64,000 nucleotides of DNA from Paenibacillus pinistramenti (lineage in GTDB: Bacteria > Bacillota > Bacilli > Paenibacillales > Paenibacillaceae), in NCBI RefSeq assembly GCF_005869875.1, contig NZ_VAWG01000008.1, positions 96,333 through 160,332 of the forward strand. The letters run 5' to 3'. The notes beneath the pieces were generated by a model, which worked only from the letters and a program-made list of their open reading frames with translations, was not told the origin of the DNA and did no database searches. Both the position numbers and the translations under genes were made by a program. Each line of letters begins with the position of its first letter. Within the stretch, counting starts at the first letter, position 1. This document shows positions 16,212 through 25,702 of this stretch, in pieces.

Positions 16212-17876
16212 ATGCGCATAGTCAATAAGGAGCAGATGCGGGCGCTTGACCGGGAGGCGATTGAAGGCCTGGGCATCCCGGCTCTGGTGCTTATGGAGAA
16301 CGCCGGACGGGCGATTGCGGAGGAGGTCCTGAACCTGTGCCGCAGGCAGACTGGCCGACAGGGGAGCGAGGGACGCTTCCTCCGGGAGGAGCAGGCGGGC
16401 GGCTGCGGCTCAGCCCCGATCCGCCGCCCGGGCCGGTATGAGTACACCGGCAGAGACAAGCAGCGCTGGCTGATGCTGGCCGGCAAAGGCAACAATGGCG
16501 GGGATGCGGTTGTATGCGCCAGGCATCTGATTGCAGCCGGGATAGAGGCAGAGCTGCTGTACGCGGACGATCCCGCGCAGCTTGCCGGCGACGCCGCGGT
16601 GCAGCGGGATATTGCGGAGCGGCTGGGCATCCCGTCTGCGGTGTACGAGCCGGGGCGGGGGTTCGACTTTGGCCGTTATACCGGCCTAGTCGACGGGCTG
16701 CTCGGCACCGGGAGCAGCGGGGCGCCGCGGGAGCGTTACGCGGCGCTTATCGGCGAAGCGGCCGGAAGCGGCCTGCCCGTTGTCGCGGCGGACATCCCGA
16801 GCGGGATCGACAGCGATACCGGCGAGGTGCCCGGCGCGTGCCTCCGGGCGGACGTGACGGCCGCGCTGGGGTTCTTGAAGGCCGGATTGACGCAGTATCC
16901 GGCCGCCGGGTACGCCGGCGAGGTCGTTGTCCGGGATATCGGCATCCCGGACATGCTGGCCGAGCAGGCGGGCATTAGCGCTTTCCTGCTGACGGAAAGC
17001 GTGCTGCGCAGCAGGCTGGGCGCCGATCCGGCTGAGGCGAGGAAGCCGGATGCGCACAAGGGCACCTACGGCCATGTGCTGCTGGCCGGAGGCAGCCTGG
17101 CCATGGCCGGCGCGTGCCTGCTCGCCGGGCGCGCCGCCCTGCGCGGCGGCTGCGGCCTCGCGACGTGGGCGCTGCCCGCAGGGGCGCTGCCTCACGTGCT
17201 CGGCGCCGTGCCGGAGCTCATGCTGGCGCCGGCCGGCAGGGACGGCGCTGCGCACTGGAGCGCGGAAGCCGCAGCCGATGTGCTGCGGCTGCTGGAGACG
17301 CGCGACATGCTCGCCGCCGGGCCGGGGCTCGGCCGGTTTGACGGCGACGCCGCCTGGCTCCGCGCCCTATGGCAGGGCGCGGACAAGCCGCTTGTCCTCG
17401 ATGCGGACGCGCTGAATATCCTTGCGGCGGCGGACGGCCTGAAGGCCTGGCCGCGCCGGTCTGCGCCGACCGTGCTGACGCCGCATCCCGGCGAGATGGC
17501 CCGCCTTGCCGGGATCCCTACGGCCGAGGTGCAGCGTGACCGCCTCGGCTTGGCCCGCCGCTTCGCGGCCGAGCACGGGGTGACCCTCGTGCTCAAGGGC
17601 GCCCGCACCGTCGTCGCGGCGCCGGACGGACGCGTCTTCGTGAACGCGTCCGGCAATCCCGGCATGGCGACCGGCGGCACGGGCGACGTGCTCACAGGCC
17701 TCATCGCCAGCCTGCTCGCCCAAGGCCAGGACGCCGCCTCGGCAGCCAGCCTCGGCGTCTATCTGCACGGCGCCGCCGGAGACAAGGCGGCCGCCCTGCG
17801 CGGCGGCGCAGCCTCGCTGCTGGCCGGCGACCTGATCGAGGCGCTGCAGCCGGACTTCTTAGGCAGGCTGGACTGA
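16212..17876 (+). CDS. nnr: Bifunctional NAD(P)H-hydrate epimerase / dehydratase
   Basis: Metabolite-repair enzyme that interconverts R- and S-NAD(P)HX and dehydrates the S form with ADP or ATP. The N-terminal epimerase domain (about 1-225) has ALVLMENAGRAIAEE, AGKGNNGGDAVVCARHL and VVAADIPSGIDSDTGEV. The C-terminal dehydratase (about 270-550) has HKGTYGHVLLAGGS, LTPHPGEMARLAG and the ATP-site motif NPGMATGGTGDVLTG. An Arg/Gly-rich insertion of about 40 residues sits between the first epimerase helix and its Rossmann strand. Start chosen at 16212 behind GGGGG; an in-frame ATG at 16185 has no site. Usually next to acpS or alr; neither is here. Confidence 0.95.
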   Translation: MRIVNKEQMRALDREAIEGLGIPALVLMENAGRAIAEEVLNLCRRQTGRQGSEGRFLREEQAGGCGSAPIRRPGRYEYTGRDKQRWLMLAGKGNNGGDAVVCARHLIAAGIEAELLYADDPAQLAGDAAVQRDIAERLGIPSAVYEPGRGFDFGRYTGLVDGLLGTGSSGAPRERYAALIGEAAGSGLPVVAADIPSGIDSDTGEVPGACLRADVTAALGFLKAGLTQYPAAGYAGEVVVRDIGIPDMLAEQAGISAFLLTESVLRSRLGADPAEARKPDAHKGTYGHVLLAGGSLAMAGACLLAGRAALRGGCGLATWALPAGALPHVLGAVPELMLAPAGRDGAAHWSAEAAADVLRLLETRDMLAAGPGLGRFDGDAAWLRALWQGADKPLVLDADALNILAAADGLKAWPRRSAPTVLTPHPGEMARLAGIPTAEVQRDRLGLARRFAAEHGVTLVLKGARTVVAAPDGRVFVNASGNPGMATGGTGDVLTGLIASLLAQGQDAASAASLGVYLHGAAGDKAAALRGGAASLLAGDLIEALQPDFLGRLD

Positions 17877-17908
17877 AGCGCCTTGCTGTTTGTCCCAGAC
17901 GCTTTTTC

Positions 17909-17935
17909 CCGTTTTGAATAAAACGGCGGCCTTTT
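17909..17935 (+). terminator. Weak terminator after nnr
   Basis: CCGTTTT pairs with AAAACGG across GAAT, followed by CGGCCTTTTG. The T run is short and interrupted. Confidence 0.45.
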
Positions 17936-17950
17936 GTCCAAGTTGAAGAT

Positions 17951-18000
17951 AGTGACAGTGACAGTGACAGTGACAGTGACAGTGACAGTGACAGTGACAG
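17951..18000. repeat. Hexanucleotide microsatellite (AGTGAC)8
   Basis: Eight perfect copies of AGTGAC plus two bases fill 17951-18000. It lies between the nnr hairpin and the proS leader, in a 570-bp stretch with no protein gene. From 18001 to the proS promoter I see nothing else. Confidence 0.97.
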
Positions 18001-18052
18001 CTCCAGCTATTGCTATTACCATTGCTATAACTGGCCTCCTGTCATCTTCCCA

Positions 18053-18430
18053 TTGACGGAAGCGCCGGTAAGCGGTAAATTAAGCTATATTGAGGTTAAT
18101 TCAAGCTTTAAACGGATCTCTGCGCTGCAGATTTCTATATTTCCACCAGCTGTGACCAAGCCATGAGGTTTAAACCCGCGTCGTTCAGAGAATAAGCCAT
18201 TATCACGCTGAGAGGCTTTACGGCACGATTAGATCTCCCTACTTGCGAGCTGCGCCGGCTGCGTTAATGCGGTCAGGCTGCCGGTTCATCCCCGTTACAG
18301 GATTCTGAGATTATGCCTGGCCTGCCGAAGATTGGCGGCCGCTGACCGGCTTGCCGGATGGCGGGGCATAGAAATTAGGGTGGTACCACGAACGCATTCG
18401 TCCCTACGGAGATGCGTTCTTTTTTATTTT
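18053..18430 (+). promoter_or_regulatory. T-box leader of proS
   Basis: The T-box sequence AGGGTGGTACCACG is at 18377-18390, followed by the terminator GAACGCAT/ATGCGTTC (18390-18420) with T6. This is the tRNA-sensing antitermination element used for aminoacyl-tRNA synthetase genes; uncharged tRNA-Pro should promote readthrough. A candidate promoter TTGACG (18053-18058), 17 bp, TAAATT (18076-18081) gives a leader of about 360 nt. A stem III candidate starts near 18333 (ATGCC/GGCAT). I could not place the specifier codon with confidence. Confidence 0.9.
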
Positions 18431-18449
18431 TATAAGGAGGAATTTTGGG

Positions 18450-20153
18450 ATGAGACAGGATAAGTTATTGGTTCCAACATTGAGAGAAGCGCCAGGCGAT
18501 GCGGAGGCGAACAGCCACAAGCTGCTGCTGCGCGGCGGTTATATCCGCCAGCTGGCGGCGGGGGTGTACAGCTACCTGCCGCTTGGCTGGAGAGTGCTGA
18601 GAAAGGTGTCTAATATCGTGCGCGAGGAAATGGACCGCACAGGCGCGCAGGAGCTGCTGATGCCGGCCATGCAGCCTGCCGAGCTGTGGGAGGAATCCGG
18701 CCGCTACCAGGTTTACGGACCTGAGCTGATCCGCCTGAAGGACCGCAACGACCGCGAATTTGCTCTTGGACCAACACATGAAGAGGTTATCACAACGCTG
18801 GTCCGCAATGATGTGAACTCTTACCGCAAGCTGCCGATGAACCTGTACCAGATTCAGACCAAATACCGCGACGAACGCCGTCCGCGTTTCGGACTGCTGC
18901 GCGGCCGCGAGTTTATGATGAAGGATGCCTACTCCTTTGACGTGAACTGGGAAGGACTGGACAAGGTCTATAAAGACATGTACAACGCGTACAGCCGGAT
19001 TTTCACCCGGGTAGGGCTGGATTTCCGCGCGGTTGAAGCCAATGCGGGCTCCATCGGCGGCGAAGGCGAGAACCATGAATTTATGGCGCTGGCGGACATC
19101 GGCGAGGATACAATCGTAAGCTGTACGGCATGCGATTATGCGGCGAATCTGGAAAAAGCGGAAATCGGCTACACCGCAGCCGCTCGTAACGATGAAGGAG
19201 CACCTGCTTACGAGAAGCTTCATACGCCTGGCACCGGTTCGATTGCCTCGCTGTCCGAAGCTTTGAACGTGCCAGCCGATCAGCTGGTCAAGACGATGAT
19301 CTACGCAGCGGACGGCAAAGTGGTTGCCGTATTGATCCGCGGCGATCACGAGGTGAACGAGCTGAAGCTGCAGGATGCGCTTGGCACGGAGGATCTCCGC
19401 ATGGCGGAAGGTGATGAAGTGGCGGCAGCAGGCTTTGTGTCCGGCTTTGCCAGCCCGGTCGGCCTGGACGTCACTGTTATTGCTGACCGCGATGTCATGA
19501 ACGTTGCCAGCTGGATTGTGGGCGCCAACGAGAAGGACTACCACCTGAAAAATGTAGTTCCAGGCCGTGACCTGACCATCACCAAGGTTGCGGATGTGCG
19601 CAACGCGGCAGAAGGCGACGTCTGCCCTCGCTGCGGCCAGCCGCTGCAGTTCCACAGAGGCATTGAAGTGGGCCACGTGTTCAAGCTGGGCACCAAATAC
19701 AGCAAGGCTTTGGGCGCAACGTTCCTCGATCAGGAGGGCAAGTCCCAGACGATGATTATGGGCTGCTACGGCATCGGCATCTCCCGCATCCTGTCCGCCA
19801 TTACCGAGCAGCGCTCGGACGGCGGCAGCATGGTATGGCCGGTAAGCATCGCGCCATTCCATGTGCATCTGATCCAGATTGCGGTGAAAGACGAAGCCCA
19901 GACCAAGCTGGCCGAGCAGCTCTATGAGCAGCTTCAGGCTGCCGGCATCGAGGTGCTGTATGATGACCGCGATGAACGCGCAGGCGTGAAGTTCAAGGAT
20001 GCCGATCTGATGGGGATGCCGCTCCGGATTACGGTCGGCAAGCAGGCCGGCGAAGGTCTGGTGGAGTTCAAGAACCGCGCCGAGGACGTGAACGAGGTGT
20101 ATACGGCTGAACAGGCCTTGGCCGAGGTCCTCCGATTCGTGAACGCGAAATAA
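18450..20153 (+). CDS. proS: Prolyl-tRNA synthetase, bacterial type
   Basis: Charges tRNA-Pro; class II synthetase of 567 residues, normal for the bacterial form with an internal editing domain. Class II motif 2 is [25 protein letters not shown] (about 140-160) and motif 3 is [13 protein letters not shown] (about 438-450). The editing (INS/YbaK-like) domain spans about 225-400, with the segment [13 protein letters not shown] near its end. The C-terminal anticodon-binding domain starts near [22 protein letters not shown] precedes the ATG, directly after the T-box terminator. Confidence 0.97.
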   Translation: MRQDKLLVPTLREAPGDAEANSHKLLLRGGYIRQLAAGVYSYLPLGWRVLRKVSNIVREEMDRTGAQELLMPAMQPAELWEESGRYQVYGPELIRLKDRNDREFALGPTHEEVITTLVRNDVNSYRKLPMNLYQIQTKYRDERRPRFGLLRGREFMMKDAYSFDVNWEGLDKVYKDMYNAYSRIFTRVGLDFRAVEANAGSIGGEGENHEFMALADIGEDTIVSCTACDYAANLEKAEIGYTAAARNDEGAPAYEKLHTPGTGSIASLSEALNVPADQLVKTMIYAADGKVVAVLIRGDHEVNELKLQDALGTEDLRMAEGDEVAAAGFVSGFASPVGLDVTVIADRDVMNVASWIVGANEKDYHLKNVVPGRDLTITKVADVRNAAEGDVCPRCGQPLQFHRGIEVGHVFKLGTKYSKALGATFLDQEGKSQTMIMGCYGIGISRILSAITEQRSDGGSMVWPVSIAPFHVHLIQIAVKDEAQTKLAEQLYEQLQAAGIEVLYDDRDERAGVKFKDADLMGMPLRITVGKQAGEGLVEFKNRAEDVNEVYTAEQALAEVLRFVNAK

Positions 20154-20163
20154 GGTTTACTAC

Positions 20164-20195
20164 AAATAATATTCACTAGAAATAACATTCGCTAG
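20164..20195. repeat. Two 16-bp tandem units after the proS stop
   Basis: AAATAATATTCACTAG (20164-20179) and AAATAACATTCGCTAG (20180-20195), 14 of 16 alike, begin 10 bp after the stop. Confidence 0.75.
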
Positions 20196-20263
20196 GTAAA
20201 AAGTTCATCAGCTGTAAGGTTCATTTAATAAATGATTAAGCAGCTGAATGGATCAATAATAGG

Positions 20264-20320
20264 CAAACAAGGTGCAGCTTTCCCGGCTTTTCCCGGCAGG
20301 CTGCACCTTGTTTGTTTGTT
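20264..20320 (+). terminator. Terminator between proS and the convergent SDR gene
   Basis: CAAACAAGGTGCAGC pairs with GCTGCACCTTGTTTG (20300-20314) perfectly, followed by TTTGTT. Symmetry suggests it works both ways. Confidence 0.88.
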
Positions 20321-20364
20321 CAATGTCTTTTTCTCTTTCCGATTCTCGTTCCTTTTCCGTTTCC

Positions 20365-20400
20365 GTTTCTTTCTGCGTTTCTTTCTCCGTTTCCTTCTCG
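20365..20400. repeat. Three 12-bp pyrimidine units abutting an SDR stop codon
   Basis: GTTTCTTTCTGC, GTTTCTTTCTCC and GTTTCCTTCTCG end at 20400; the minus-strand stop codon begins at 20401. They belong to a pyrimidine-rich tract from about 20319. Confidence 0.8.
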
Positions 20401-21303
20401 TTACGTGGTCACCATCTGTCCGCCGTTCACATGCAGCACCTCGCCGGTTACGAAGGAGGAGCACTGCTCACTAGCGAGAAAAACATACGCCGGAGCCAGC
20501 TCGAACGGCTGGGCCGCGCGCTTCATCGGAATGTCGGCGCCGAAGGTTTTGACCCGTTCCGCAGAGAAGCTGGAAGGGATCAGCGGGGTCCAGACCGGAC
20601 CCGGAGCGACGGCATTTACGCGAATGCCTTTGTCAACAAGCTGGAGGGCGAGGGAGCGTGTGAAAGAAACGATCGCCCCCTTGGTGGAGGAATAATCGAG
20701 CAGCTCCTTTTCCCCTTTATAGGCAGTAACGGAGGCCGTATTGATGATGGCTGAGCCCGGCTTCAGGCAGGACAGCGCAGCCTGCACCATGAAGAAGAAG
20801 GACAGAATGTTGGTCTGATACGTCTGATACAGCTGCTCCTCCGATATGTGGGCGATGCTCTCCTGCGGATACTGGACAGCATGGTTGTTCACCAGCACAT
20901 CAAGTTTGCCGAAGGCAGAGACCGTCTGGTGAACAGCAGCTTGACAGTTGGCCTTCACACGCAGGTCAGTCTCCAGCAGCAGGCAGCGGCGGCCGAGCCG
21001 TTCAACCGCCTGTTTGGTCACCAGGGCATCGGATCTTTCGTACAGGTAGGCGATGGCGACATCTGCGCCCTCCTTGGCAAAAGCAACAGCCGCCGCCCGG
21101 CCGATCCCGCTGTCGCCGCCGGTGATGAGCGCTGTTTTGCCCTCCAGCTTGCCGCTGCCTTTGTAGGCCGGGTTGTCCCAGATCGGCAGGGGATTCATCT
21201 GGCTTTCGATGCCGGGCTGGCGCTCCTGGTGCTGGGGAGGGAAGGTGAGCATTTCTTCTCTGCATACGGTCTGGGAACCGTAGTAAGGATACATGGGAAT
21301 CAT
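20401..21303 (-). CDS. SDR family oxidoreductase (general stress protein 39 / YhdF type)
   Basis: NAD(P)-dependent short-chain dehydrogenase of 300 residues with the long N-terminal extension typical of the YhdF/YdaD group (PQHQERQPGIESQMNPLPIW). The cofactor motif is TGGDSGIGRAAA near residue 62; VNNHAVQYP is the NNAG-like motif, and the catalytic Ser-Tyr-Lys are in NTASVTAYKG and DYSSTKGAI. Relatives are stress-induced and act on sugars or polyols; the true substrate is unknown. It is monocistronic between two terminator-flanked genes. Confidence 0.9.
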   Translation of the reverse strand: MIPMYPYYGSQTVCREEMLTFPPQHQERQPGIESQMNPLPIWDNPAYKGSGKLEGKTALITGGDSGIGRAAAVAFAKEGADVAIAYLYERSDALVTKQAVERLGRRCLLLETDLRVKANCQAAVHQTVSAFGKLDVLVNNHAVQYPQESIAHISEEQLYQTYQTNILSFFFMVQAALSCLKPGSAIINTASVTAYKGEKELLDYSSTKGAIVSFTRSLALQLVDKGIRVNAVAPGPVWTPLIPSSFSAERVKTFGADIPMKRAAQPFELAPAYVFLASEQCSSFVTGEVLHVNGGQMVTT

Positions 21304-21531
21304 GAATCAAGCAGGCTCCTTTCTGGGCGCTTCCTATGGCCTAGGTATATGCGCAGGCCCGGTTAAAGGTGCGGACGGGACGGAGCCAGCAGCGCAGCAG
21401 CCTTCGACTTTCCCGGTCACATCGCTTATGATATTCTCAGGATCTTCCAGTACCTCAGGGCAATATTAGCTGCAGGGCAGATCTGGCAGCCATTCATTTT
21501 GACCTCATAATCTCTTAAGGAGGCTTCAGGT

Positions 21532-23319
21532 ATGATTGAATTTCCAAAACCGGATGTGGAGCAGTTTTTTCAAACGTATGTGATACGGGATTTTACGGTA
21601 ACCCCGGATGAGAAACGGCTGATCTTCAGCAGCAATCTCAGCGGGCAGCCCAATCTGTGGGCGATGAATCTGCCGCAGACGTACCCTATTCCGCTCACGT
21701 ACAACAACCAGAATGTGAACGCGATTAAGGCGGACCCGAAGGGGAAGTTTATACTGGCCGGATTTGACCGCGACGGGGATGAGAACTACCAGATCTACGC
21801 CCTTCCTCCGGAAGGCGGGGACCCGCTCAAGCTGATTGAAGGAGAGGCCGCCGATAAATTCTATCTGATCGAGCTGTCGGAAGACGGGGAGCGCCTCTAT
21901 TACACGACTTCCAAGGACAATGCCAACTATCTGAACTCCCGGCTGCTGAACCTGAAGACAGGGGAAGACCGGCTGCTGTATACGGGCAAGGAGGCGCCGA
22001 CCTTTCTGGAAGCTGTAAGCCCTGAAGAAGACCGGCTCGTCCTCGTCAAAATGTTTGCCAACACCCATCAGCAGGCCTTTGTGCTGGAGAACGGGGAAGA
22101 AACCTGGGTGTCGCCTAATCCGGAGGCGGTTCAGACCAGCTACGGGTTTATTTTTACGGATAATGAGACCTTGATCTACATAACCGATTTTGAAAGCGAA
22201 TATGCTTATGTGATGCAGTACAGTCTGACTACGCGCGAATTCACCAGCCTGTGCCAGATCAGCGGCGAAGCGGTGACCGACATCAAATATCATAAAGAGT
22301 CGGGGCAGCTGTATATCTGGACCGAGAGAGGGACGGAGAACCGCATGTATGTCAAACCGCTGGAAGGCGGGGAGGCGGCTGCGGTTGAGCTGCCGGTTGA
22401 CGTGGTCGAGAAAGCGGTCGTGGCCAAGTCGGGTACGGTCTACGTGCTGGGGCGTGGTGCGGTGCAGCCTTTTAATATTTACAGCTATACGGACGGAAAA
22501 TGGACGGCGCTGACCCAGAACCGCGTCACCGGGCTTGCGCCGGAGGACCTGGTCTACCCTGAAGTTGTGCGTTATCCCTCCTTTGACGGTCTGGAGATTG
22601 AAGCGCTGCTGTTCAAGGCCAAGCCGGAGGCGGCGAACGGGTACACGATCTTCTGGCCGCACGGCGGGCCGCAGGCATCCGAAGGGAAGTTCTTCCGGGC
22701 CATGTTCCAGTTTATGCTCGCTTACGGCTACAACATCTTTGCCCCTAACTTCCGGGGAAGCACCGGCTACGGCTCCGAATTTGTAAAAAGGGTCGAGGGC
22801 GACTGGGGCGAAGGCCCCCGCCTGGACTGTATAGCCGGCATGGAGTGGCTGTTTGACCAGGGTATCTCCAGCCGCGGGAAGCTGTTCGTCGTGGGCGGCA
22901 GCTACGGCGGCTACATGACGCTGCTGCTGGCCGGGCGCCATCCGGAATATTTCCGGGCGGCGGTGGATATTTTTGGACCGAGCAATCTCTTTACGTTCAT
23001 GAATTCCGTGCCGGAGGACTGGAAGCCGGTGATGGAACGCTGGCTGGGCCATCCGGAGCGCGACAAAGAGCGGCTGACCAAGGATTCGCCGATCACCTAT
23101 TTGAAGCAGATGGTGAACCCGATGCTGGTCATCCAGGGCGCTAACGATCCGCGCGTCGTCAAGGCCGAGTCCGACCAGATCGTAGCTGCGCTTAAGGAGC
23201 AGGGGACGGATGTGGAATATCTGGTATTGGACGACGAGGGGCACGGCTTCTCCAAGCGGAAGAACGAAATCGCGGTGTACCGGCGCATGCTGGAATTTTT
23301 GAATAAGCATCGGGATTAA
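21532..23319 (+). CDS. S9 family peptidase (acylaminoacyl-peptidase / prolyl oligopeptidase type)
   Basis: Cytoplasmic serine peptidase of 595 residues. The N-terminal part (about 15-350) is a beta-propeller with repeated blades such as ISGEAVTDIKYHKESGQLYIW. The C-terminal alpha/beta hydrolase has WPHGGPQASE, nucleophile Ser about 457 in VVGGSYGGYMT, Asp about 539 in GANDPRVV and His about 571 in DDEGHGF, so the triad is complete. AAGGAGG precedes the ATG. No signal peptide. A 20-bp duplication spans its stop codon. Confidence 0.93.
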   Translation: MIEFPKPDVEQFFQTYVIRDFTVTPDEKRLIFSSNLSGQPNLWAMNLPQTYPIPLTYNNQNVNAIKADPKGKFILAGFDRDGDENYQIYALPPEGGDPLKLIEGEAADKFYLIELSEDGERLYYTTSKDNANYLNSRLLNLKTGEDRLLYTGKEAPTFLEAVSPEEDRLVLVKMFANTHQQAFVLENGEETWVSPNPEAVQTSYGFIFTDNETLIYITDFESEYAYVMQYSLTTREFTSLCQISGEAVTDIKYHKESGQLYIWTERGTENRMYVKPLEGGEAAAVELPVDVVEKAVVAKSGTVYVLGRGAVQPFNIYSYTDGKWTALTQNRVTGLAPEDLVYPEVVRYPSFDGLEIEALLFKAKPEAANGYTIFWPHGGPQASEGKFFRAMFQFMLAYGYNIFAPNFRGSTGYGSEFVKRVEGDWGEGPRLDCIAGMEWLFDQGISSRGKLFVVGGSYGGYMTLLLAGRHPEYFRAAVDIFGPSNLFTFMNSVPEDWKPVMERWLGHPERDKERLTKDSPITYLKQMVNPMLVIQGANDPRVVKAESDQIVAALKEQGTDVEYLVLDDEGHGFSKRKNEIAVYRRMLEFLNKHRD

Positions 23320-23355
23320 TGCGGCGCAGCCAGGTTTAATGCGGCACAGCCAGGC
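23316..23355. repeat. Two 20-bp tandem units spanning the S9 peptidase stop
   Basis: Units at 23316-23335 and 23336-23355 share TTAATGCGGC-CAGCCAGG and differ at two of 20 positions. The first unit contains the stop codon (23317-23319); a third partial copy (TTAGTG) follows. Confidence 0.85.
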
Positions 23356-23444
23356 TTAGTGAAACGGCGGCGGAAGCTCTGCGTATATAGAACTAGAATC
23401 GCCGCGATTGGCGGCAGGATAGAATCCGGAAGGGGATAACGATA

Positions 23445-24242
23445 ATGAGTGCTCACGAAATTGATTATGTAATTCATGGCGAGGAAATGCAGTGCGTGGA
23501 GGTGCAGCTCGATCCCGGCGAAAGCGTGGTTGCCGAGGCCGGCAGCTTTATGATGATGGACCCGGACATCCGGATGGAGACCGTCTTTGGAGACGGCAGC
23601 AGCGGCGGCTCCGGGGGAGGTATGTTCGGCAAGCTGATGGGGGCCGGGCGCCGTCTGCTGACGGGCGAAAGCCTGTTTATGACGGTCTTCACGCATGCCG
23701 GCTACGGCGGCCGCCAGGCGGTTACTTTTGCAGCGCCTTACCCGGGAAAAATCATCCCGCTCGATCTGCTCCGCTACGGCGGCAAAATCATCTGCCAGAA
23801 GGATTCCTTCCTGTGCGCCGCCAAAGGCGTGTCGATCGGCATTGAGTTCCAGCGCAAGCTGGGCACGGGCTTCTTCGGCGGCGAAGGCTTCATCATGCAG
23901 AAGCTTGAAGGCGACGGCCTGGCCTTCGTACATTCCGGCGGCTATGTGATGGAGCGGGAGCTGGCGCCGGGCGAGGTGCTCCGATTGGACACCGGCTGTC
24001 TCGTTGCTTTTACCGCAGGCGTGGATTACGACATCGAGTTTGTCAAAGGGGTCAAGACCGCTCTGTTCGGCGGCGAAGGGCTGTTCTTCGCAACGCTGCG
24101 CGGCCCGGGCAAGGTGTGGGTGCAGTCCCTGCCGTTTAACCGGATGGCGGACCGCATCCTGTCGGCTTCCCGGTTCGGCGGAGGCAGACGGGAGGAAGGC
24201 AGCATCCTGGGCGGCCTCGGCGATTTGTTTGACGGAAAATAA
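23445..24242 (+). CDS. AIM24 / TIGR00266 family protein
   Basis: Protein of 265 residues belonging to the AIM24-like family (double-stranded beta-helix related to the TRAP fold). Landmarks: [28 protein letters not shown] near the start, a Gly-rich loop [29 protein letters not shown], and [17 protein letters not shown]. No signal peptide or clear membrane segment. Function in bacteria is not established. Single gene between the S9 peptidase and a terminator. Confidence 0.9.
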   Translation: MSAHEIDYVIHGEEMQCVEVQLDPGESVVAEAGSFMMMDPDIRMETVFGDGSSGGSGGGMFGKLMGAGRRLLTGESLFMTVFTHAGYGGRQAVTFAAPYPGKIIPLDLLRYGGKIICQKDSFLCAAKGVSIGIEFQRKLGTGFFGGEGFIMQKLEGDGLAFVHSGGYVMERELAPGEVLRLDTGCLVAFTAGVDYDIEFVKGVKTALFGGEGLFFATLRGPGKVWVQSLPFNRMADRILSASRFGGGRREEGSILGGLGDLFDGK

Positions 24243-24283
24243 TAAGGCCGGACGCAGCGGTCCAGCCTTCATACGTATGACAA

Positions 24284-24324
24284 AAGACCGGCGGACTTCT
24301 GAAGAGTCTGCCGGTCTTCTTTTT
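24284..24324 (+). terminator. Terminator between AIM24 and DsbA-like genes
   Basis: AAGACCGGCGGACT pairs with AGTCTGCCGGTCTT (24306-24319) with one mismatch, followed by CTTTTTAC. Confidence 0.88.
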
Positions 24325-24340
24325 ACTGTTTGCCGCCTTT

Positions 24341-24400
24341 TCAAGTCGCATCAAGCCGCGTCAAGCCGCATCAAGCCGCATCAAGCCGCATCATCCCGCT
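24341..24400. repeat. Six 10-bp tandem units ending at the dsbA-like stop
   Basis: The unit TCAAGCCGCA occurs at 24361, 24371 and 24381 exactly and at 24341, 24351 and 24391 with one to three changes. The array ends on the stop codon (24400-24402) of the minus-strand gene. Confidence 0.92.
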
Positions 24401-25092
24401 TATTCCGCGTCCGCTTCCGCCTGTCCGATCGCGGCCTGCAGCTCGGCATAGTCCATGCTGCGCAGAATTTTTCCGTTCACGAAGAAGGTCGGGGTGCCGT
24501 TCACGCCGTAGTAGCCGCCGATTTTATAATCCTCTTTCACTTGGTGCAGATAGGTGTGCTCGTTGACGTCCTGCTCGTAATGCTTCAGGTCGATGCCCTT
24601 CAGGTAATCCTTCCCGAACTGGATCAGATAAGACGGCGTCGCCCAAATTTCCGATTCCTTGCCCTGATGCTGGTACATCTGCTCATAGAAGTTCCAGAAC
24701 TCTTCATTGTTCTGCTTGTAGACCGCCTCACCGGCGGCTGCAGCCAGATAGGAATCCCGGTCCAGGAAGGCATAATTCATGAAGTAAAATTCAACTTTGC
24801 CGGTGTCGATGAACTCGCTCTTGAAAGTACTGAAATTCTGGGTGGTCCATTTCTTACACGCCGGGCATTTGAAATCGCCGAATTCAATGACCTTGACTTT
24901 GGCGTCCGGATCGCCGAGATGAGGCTGGCGGTCGTATTGGAACCCGGTCACCACGATCGGTTCTTTGTCATCGGTGTAGTTCGGGAGCCCCTCCAGCACG
25001 GAGGACTGCTGCTGCCGGTTGAGAAAGATCAGGCTGCCGAACAGGATCAGCACCAGGAGCACGGCGAGGAAGAACAGATTTTTTTTGTTCAC
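24400..25092 (-). CDS. DsbA-like thiol-disulfide oxidoreductase, membrane-anchored
   Basis: Extracytoplasmic thioredoxin-fold protein. A GTG start at 25092 behind GGAGGG gives 230 residues opening with NKKNLFFLAVLLVLILFGSL, a single anchoring segment. The redox motif is C76-P-A-C79 in FGDFKCPACKKW, with the cis-Pro loop NGTPTFFVNGK near the C-terminus and a helical insertion between, as in BdbD-type oxidases of Bacillota. No BdbC-like partner is adjacent. It lies 90 bp downstream of nrdG on the same strand. Confidence 0.9.
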   Translation of the reverse strand: MNKKNLFFLAVLLVLILFGSLIFLNRQQQSSVLEGLPNYTDDKEPIVVTGFQYDRQPHLGDPDAKVKVIEFGDFKCPACKKWTTQNFSTFKSEFIDTGKVEFYFMNYAFLDRDSYLAAAAGEAVYKQNNEEFWNFYEQMYQHQGKESEIWATPSYLIQFGKDYLKGIDLKHYEQDVNEHTYLHQVKEDYKIGGYYGVNGTPTFFVNGKILRSMDYAELQAAIGQAEADAE

Positions 25093-25183
25093 GAAGATAA
25101 CCCTCCACAATTGGAAATGATGGGCGTTATTATACCGGGCGCCGGGAGGGTTGTCTGTCACATTTTTAACAATCAGCAGCGGG

Positions 25184-25702
25184 TCAGAAGGTCAGAGCGG
25201 GCTTCCAGAGGATCACCTGTCCGCCAGCGAGGCTGGCCGGAATATCAATCAGCCGCTGGTTGGAGCTGCCGCAGTAGCGCAGGGAAGGATCGCGCAGCTT
25301 CTCTTCAAACCGGCCGTCCACAAGAACGTGGCAGCGGCGGAGCAGGCCGTATTCTGCAGAGGCAGGGTCAGCCGTAAGCTCCTCAAACGTGTAGCCCGTG
25401 TAGGCCCAGACATTGACTGGTCCGGCCTGCTCATACAGCCTGTCGAGGAACCCGCTGACCTCATCAGCAGAGAAGAAGGGGTCGCCGCCCAGCAGGCTGA
25501 TGCCGCTCAGAAGCGGATTGCCGGCAATGTCCCGGATGATCTCATCCTGCCTGTCCAGCGTAAACGGCTCGCCGTAGCTGAAATTCCACGTTGCCGGGCT
25601 GAAGCAGCCCCTGCACCGGTGCCGGCAGCCGCTGATAAAGACCGCGGCCCGCAGGCCTTCGCCTTCGTTAATGGATTCCGGGTAGTAGCCGCACAGATTC
25701 AT
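25184..25702 (-). CDS. nrdG: Anaerobic ribonucleotide reductase activating protein
   Basis: Radical SAM enzyme that forms the glycyl radical on NrdD. The 172-residue chain has the cluster motif C26-RHR-C30-RG-C33 and LLGGDPFFSAD, the GGEP-like SAM-binding segment. Its ATG overlaps the nrdD stop (ATGA), so the pair is translationally coupled. An 8-bp direct repeat (GGTCAGAA/GGTCAGAG) spans its stop codon. Confidence 0.95.
   Translation of the reverse strand: MNLCGYYPESINEGEGLRAAVFISGCRHRCRGCFSPATWNFSYGEPFTLDRQDEIIRDIAGNPLLSGISLLGGDPFFSADEVSGFLDRLYEQAGPVNVWAYTGYTFEELTADPASAEYGLLRRCHVLVDGRFEEKLRDPSLRYCGSSNQRLIDIPASLAGGQVILWKPALTF

Noticed and set aside
18031..18380. Specifier codon of the proS T-box
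   Set aside because: Several proline codons occur in the leader but I could not fold stem I convincingly enough to choose one.
21526..23310. 594-codon minus-strand frame opposite the S9 peptidase
   Set aside because: Same cause: the real gene on the plus strand has an intact catalytic triad; the antisense frame shows no family features.
24341..24400. 10-bp repeat array considered as a CRISPR remnant
   Set aside because: Units are contiguous, with no spacers, and far too short; it belongs to the post-stop tandem repeats.
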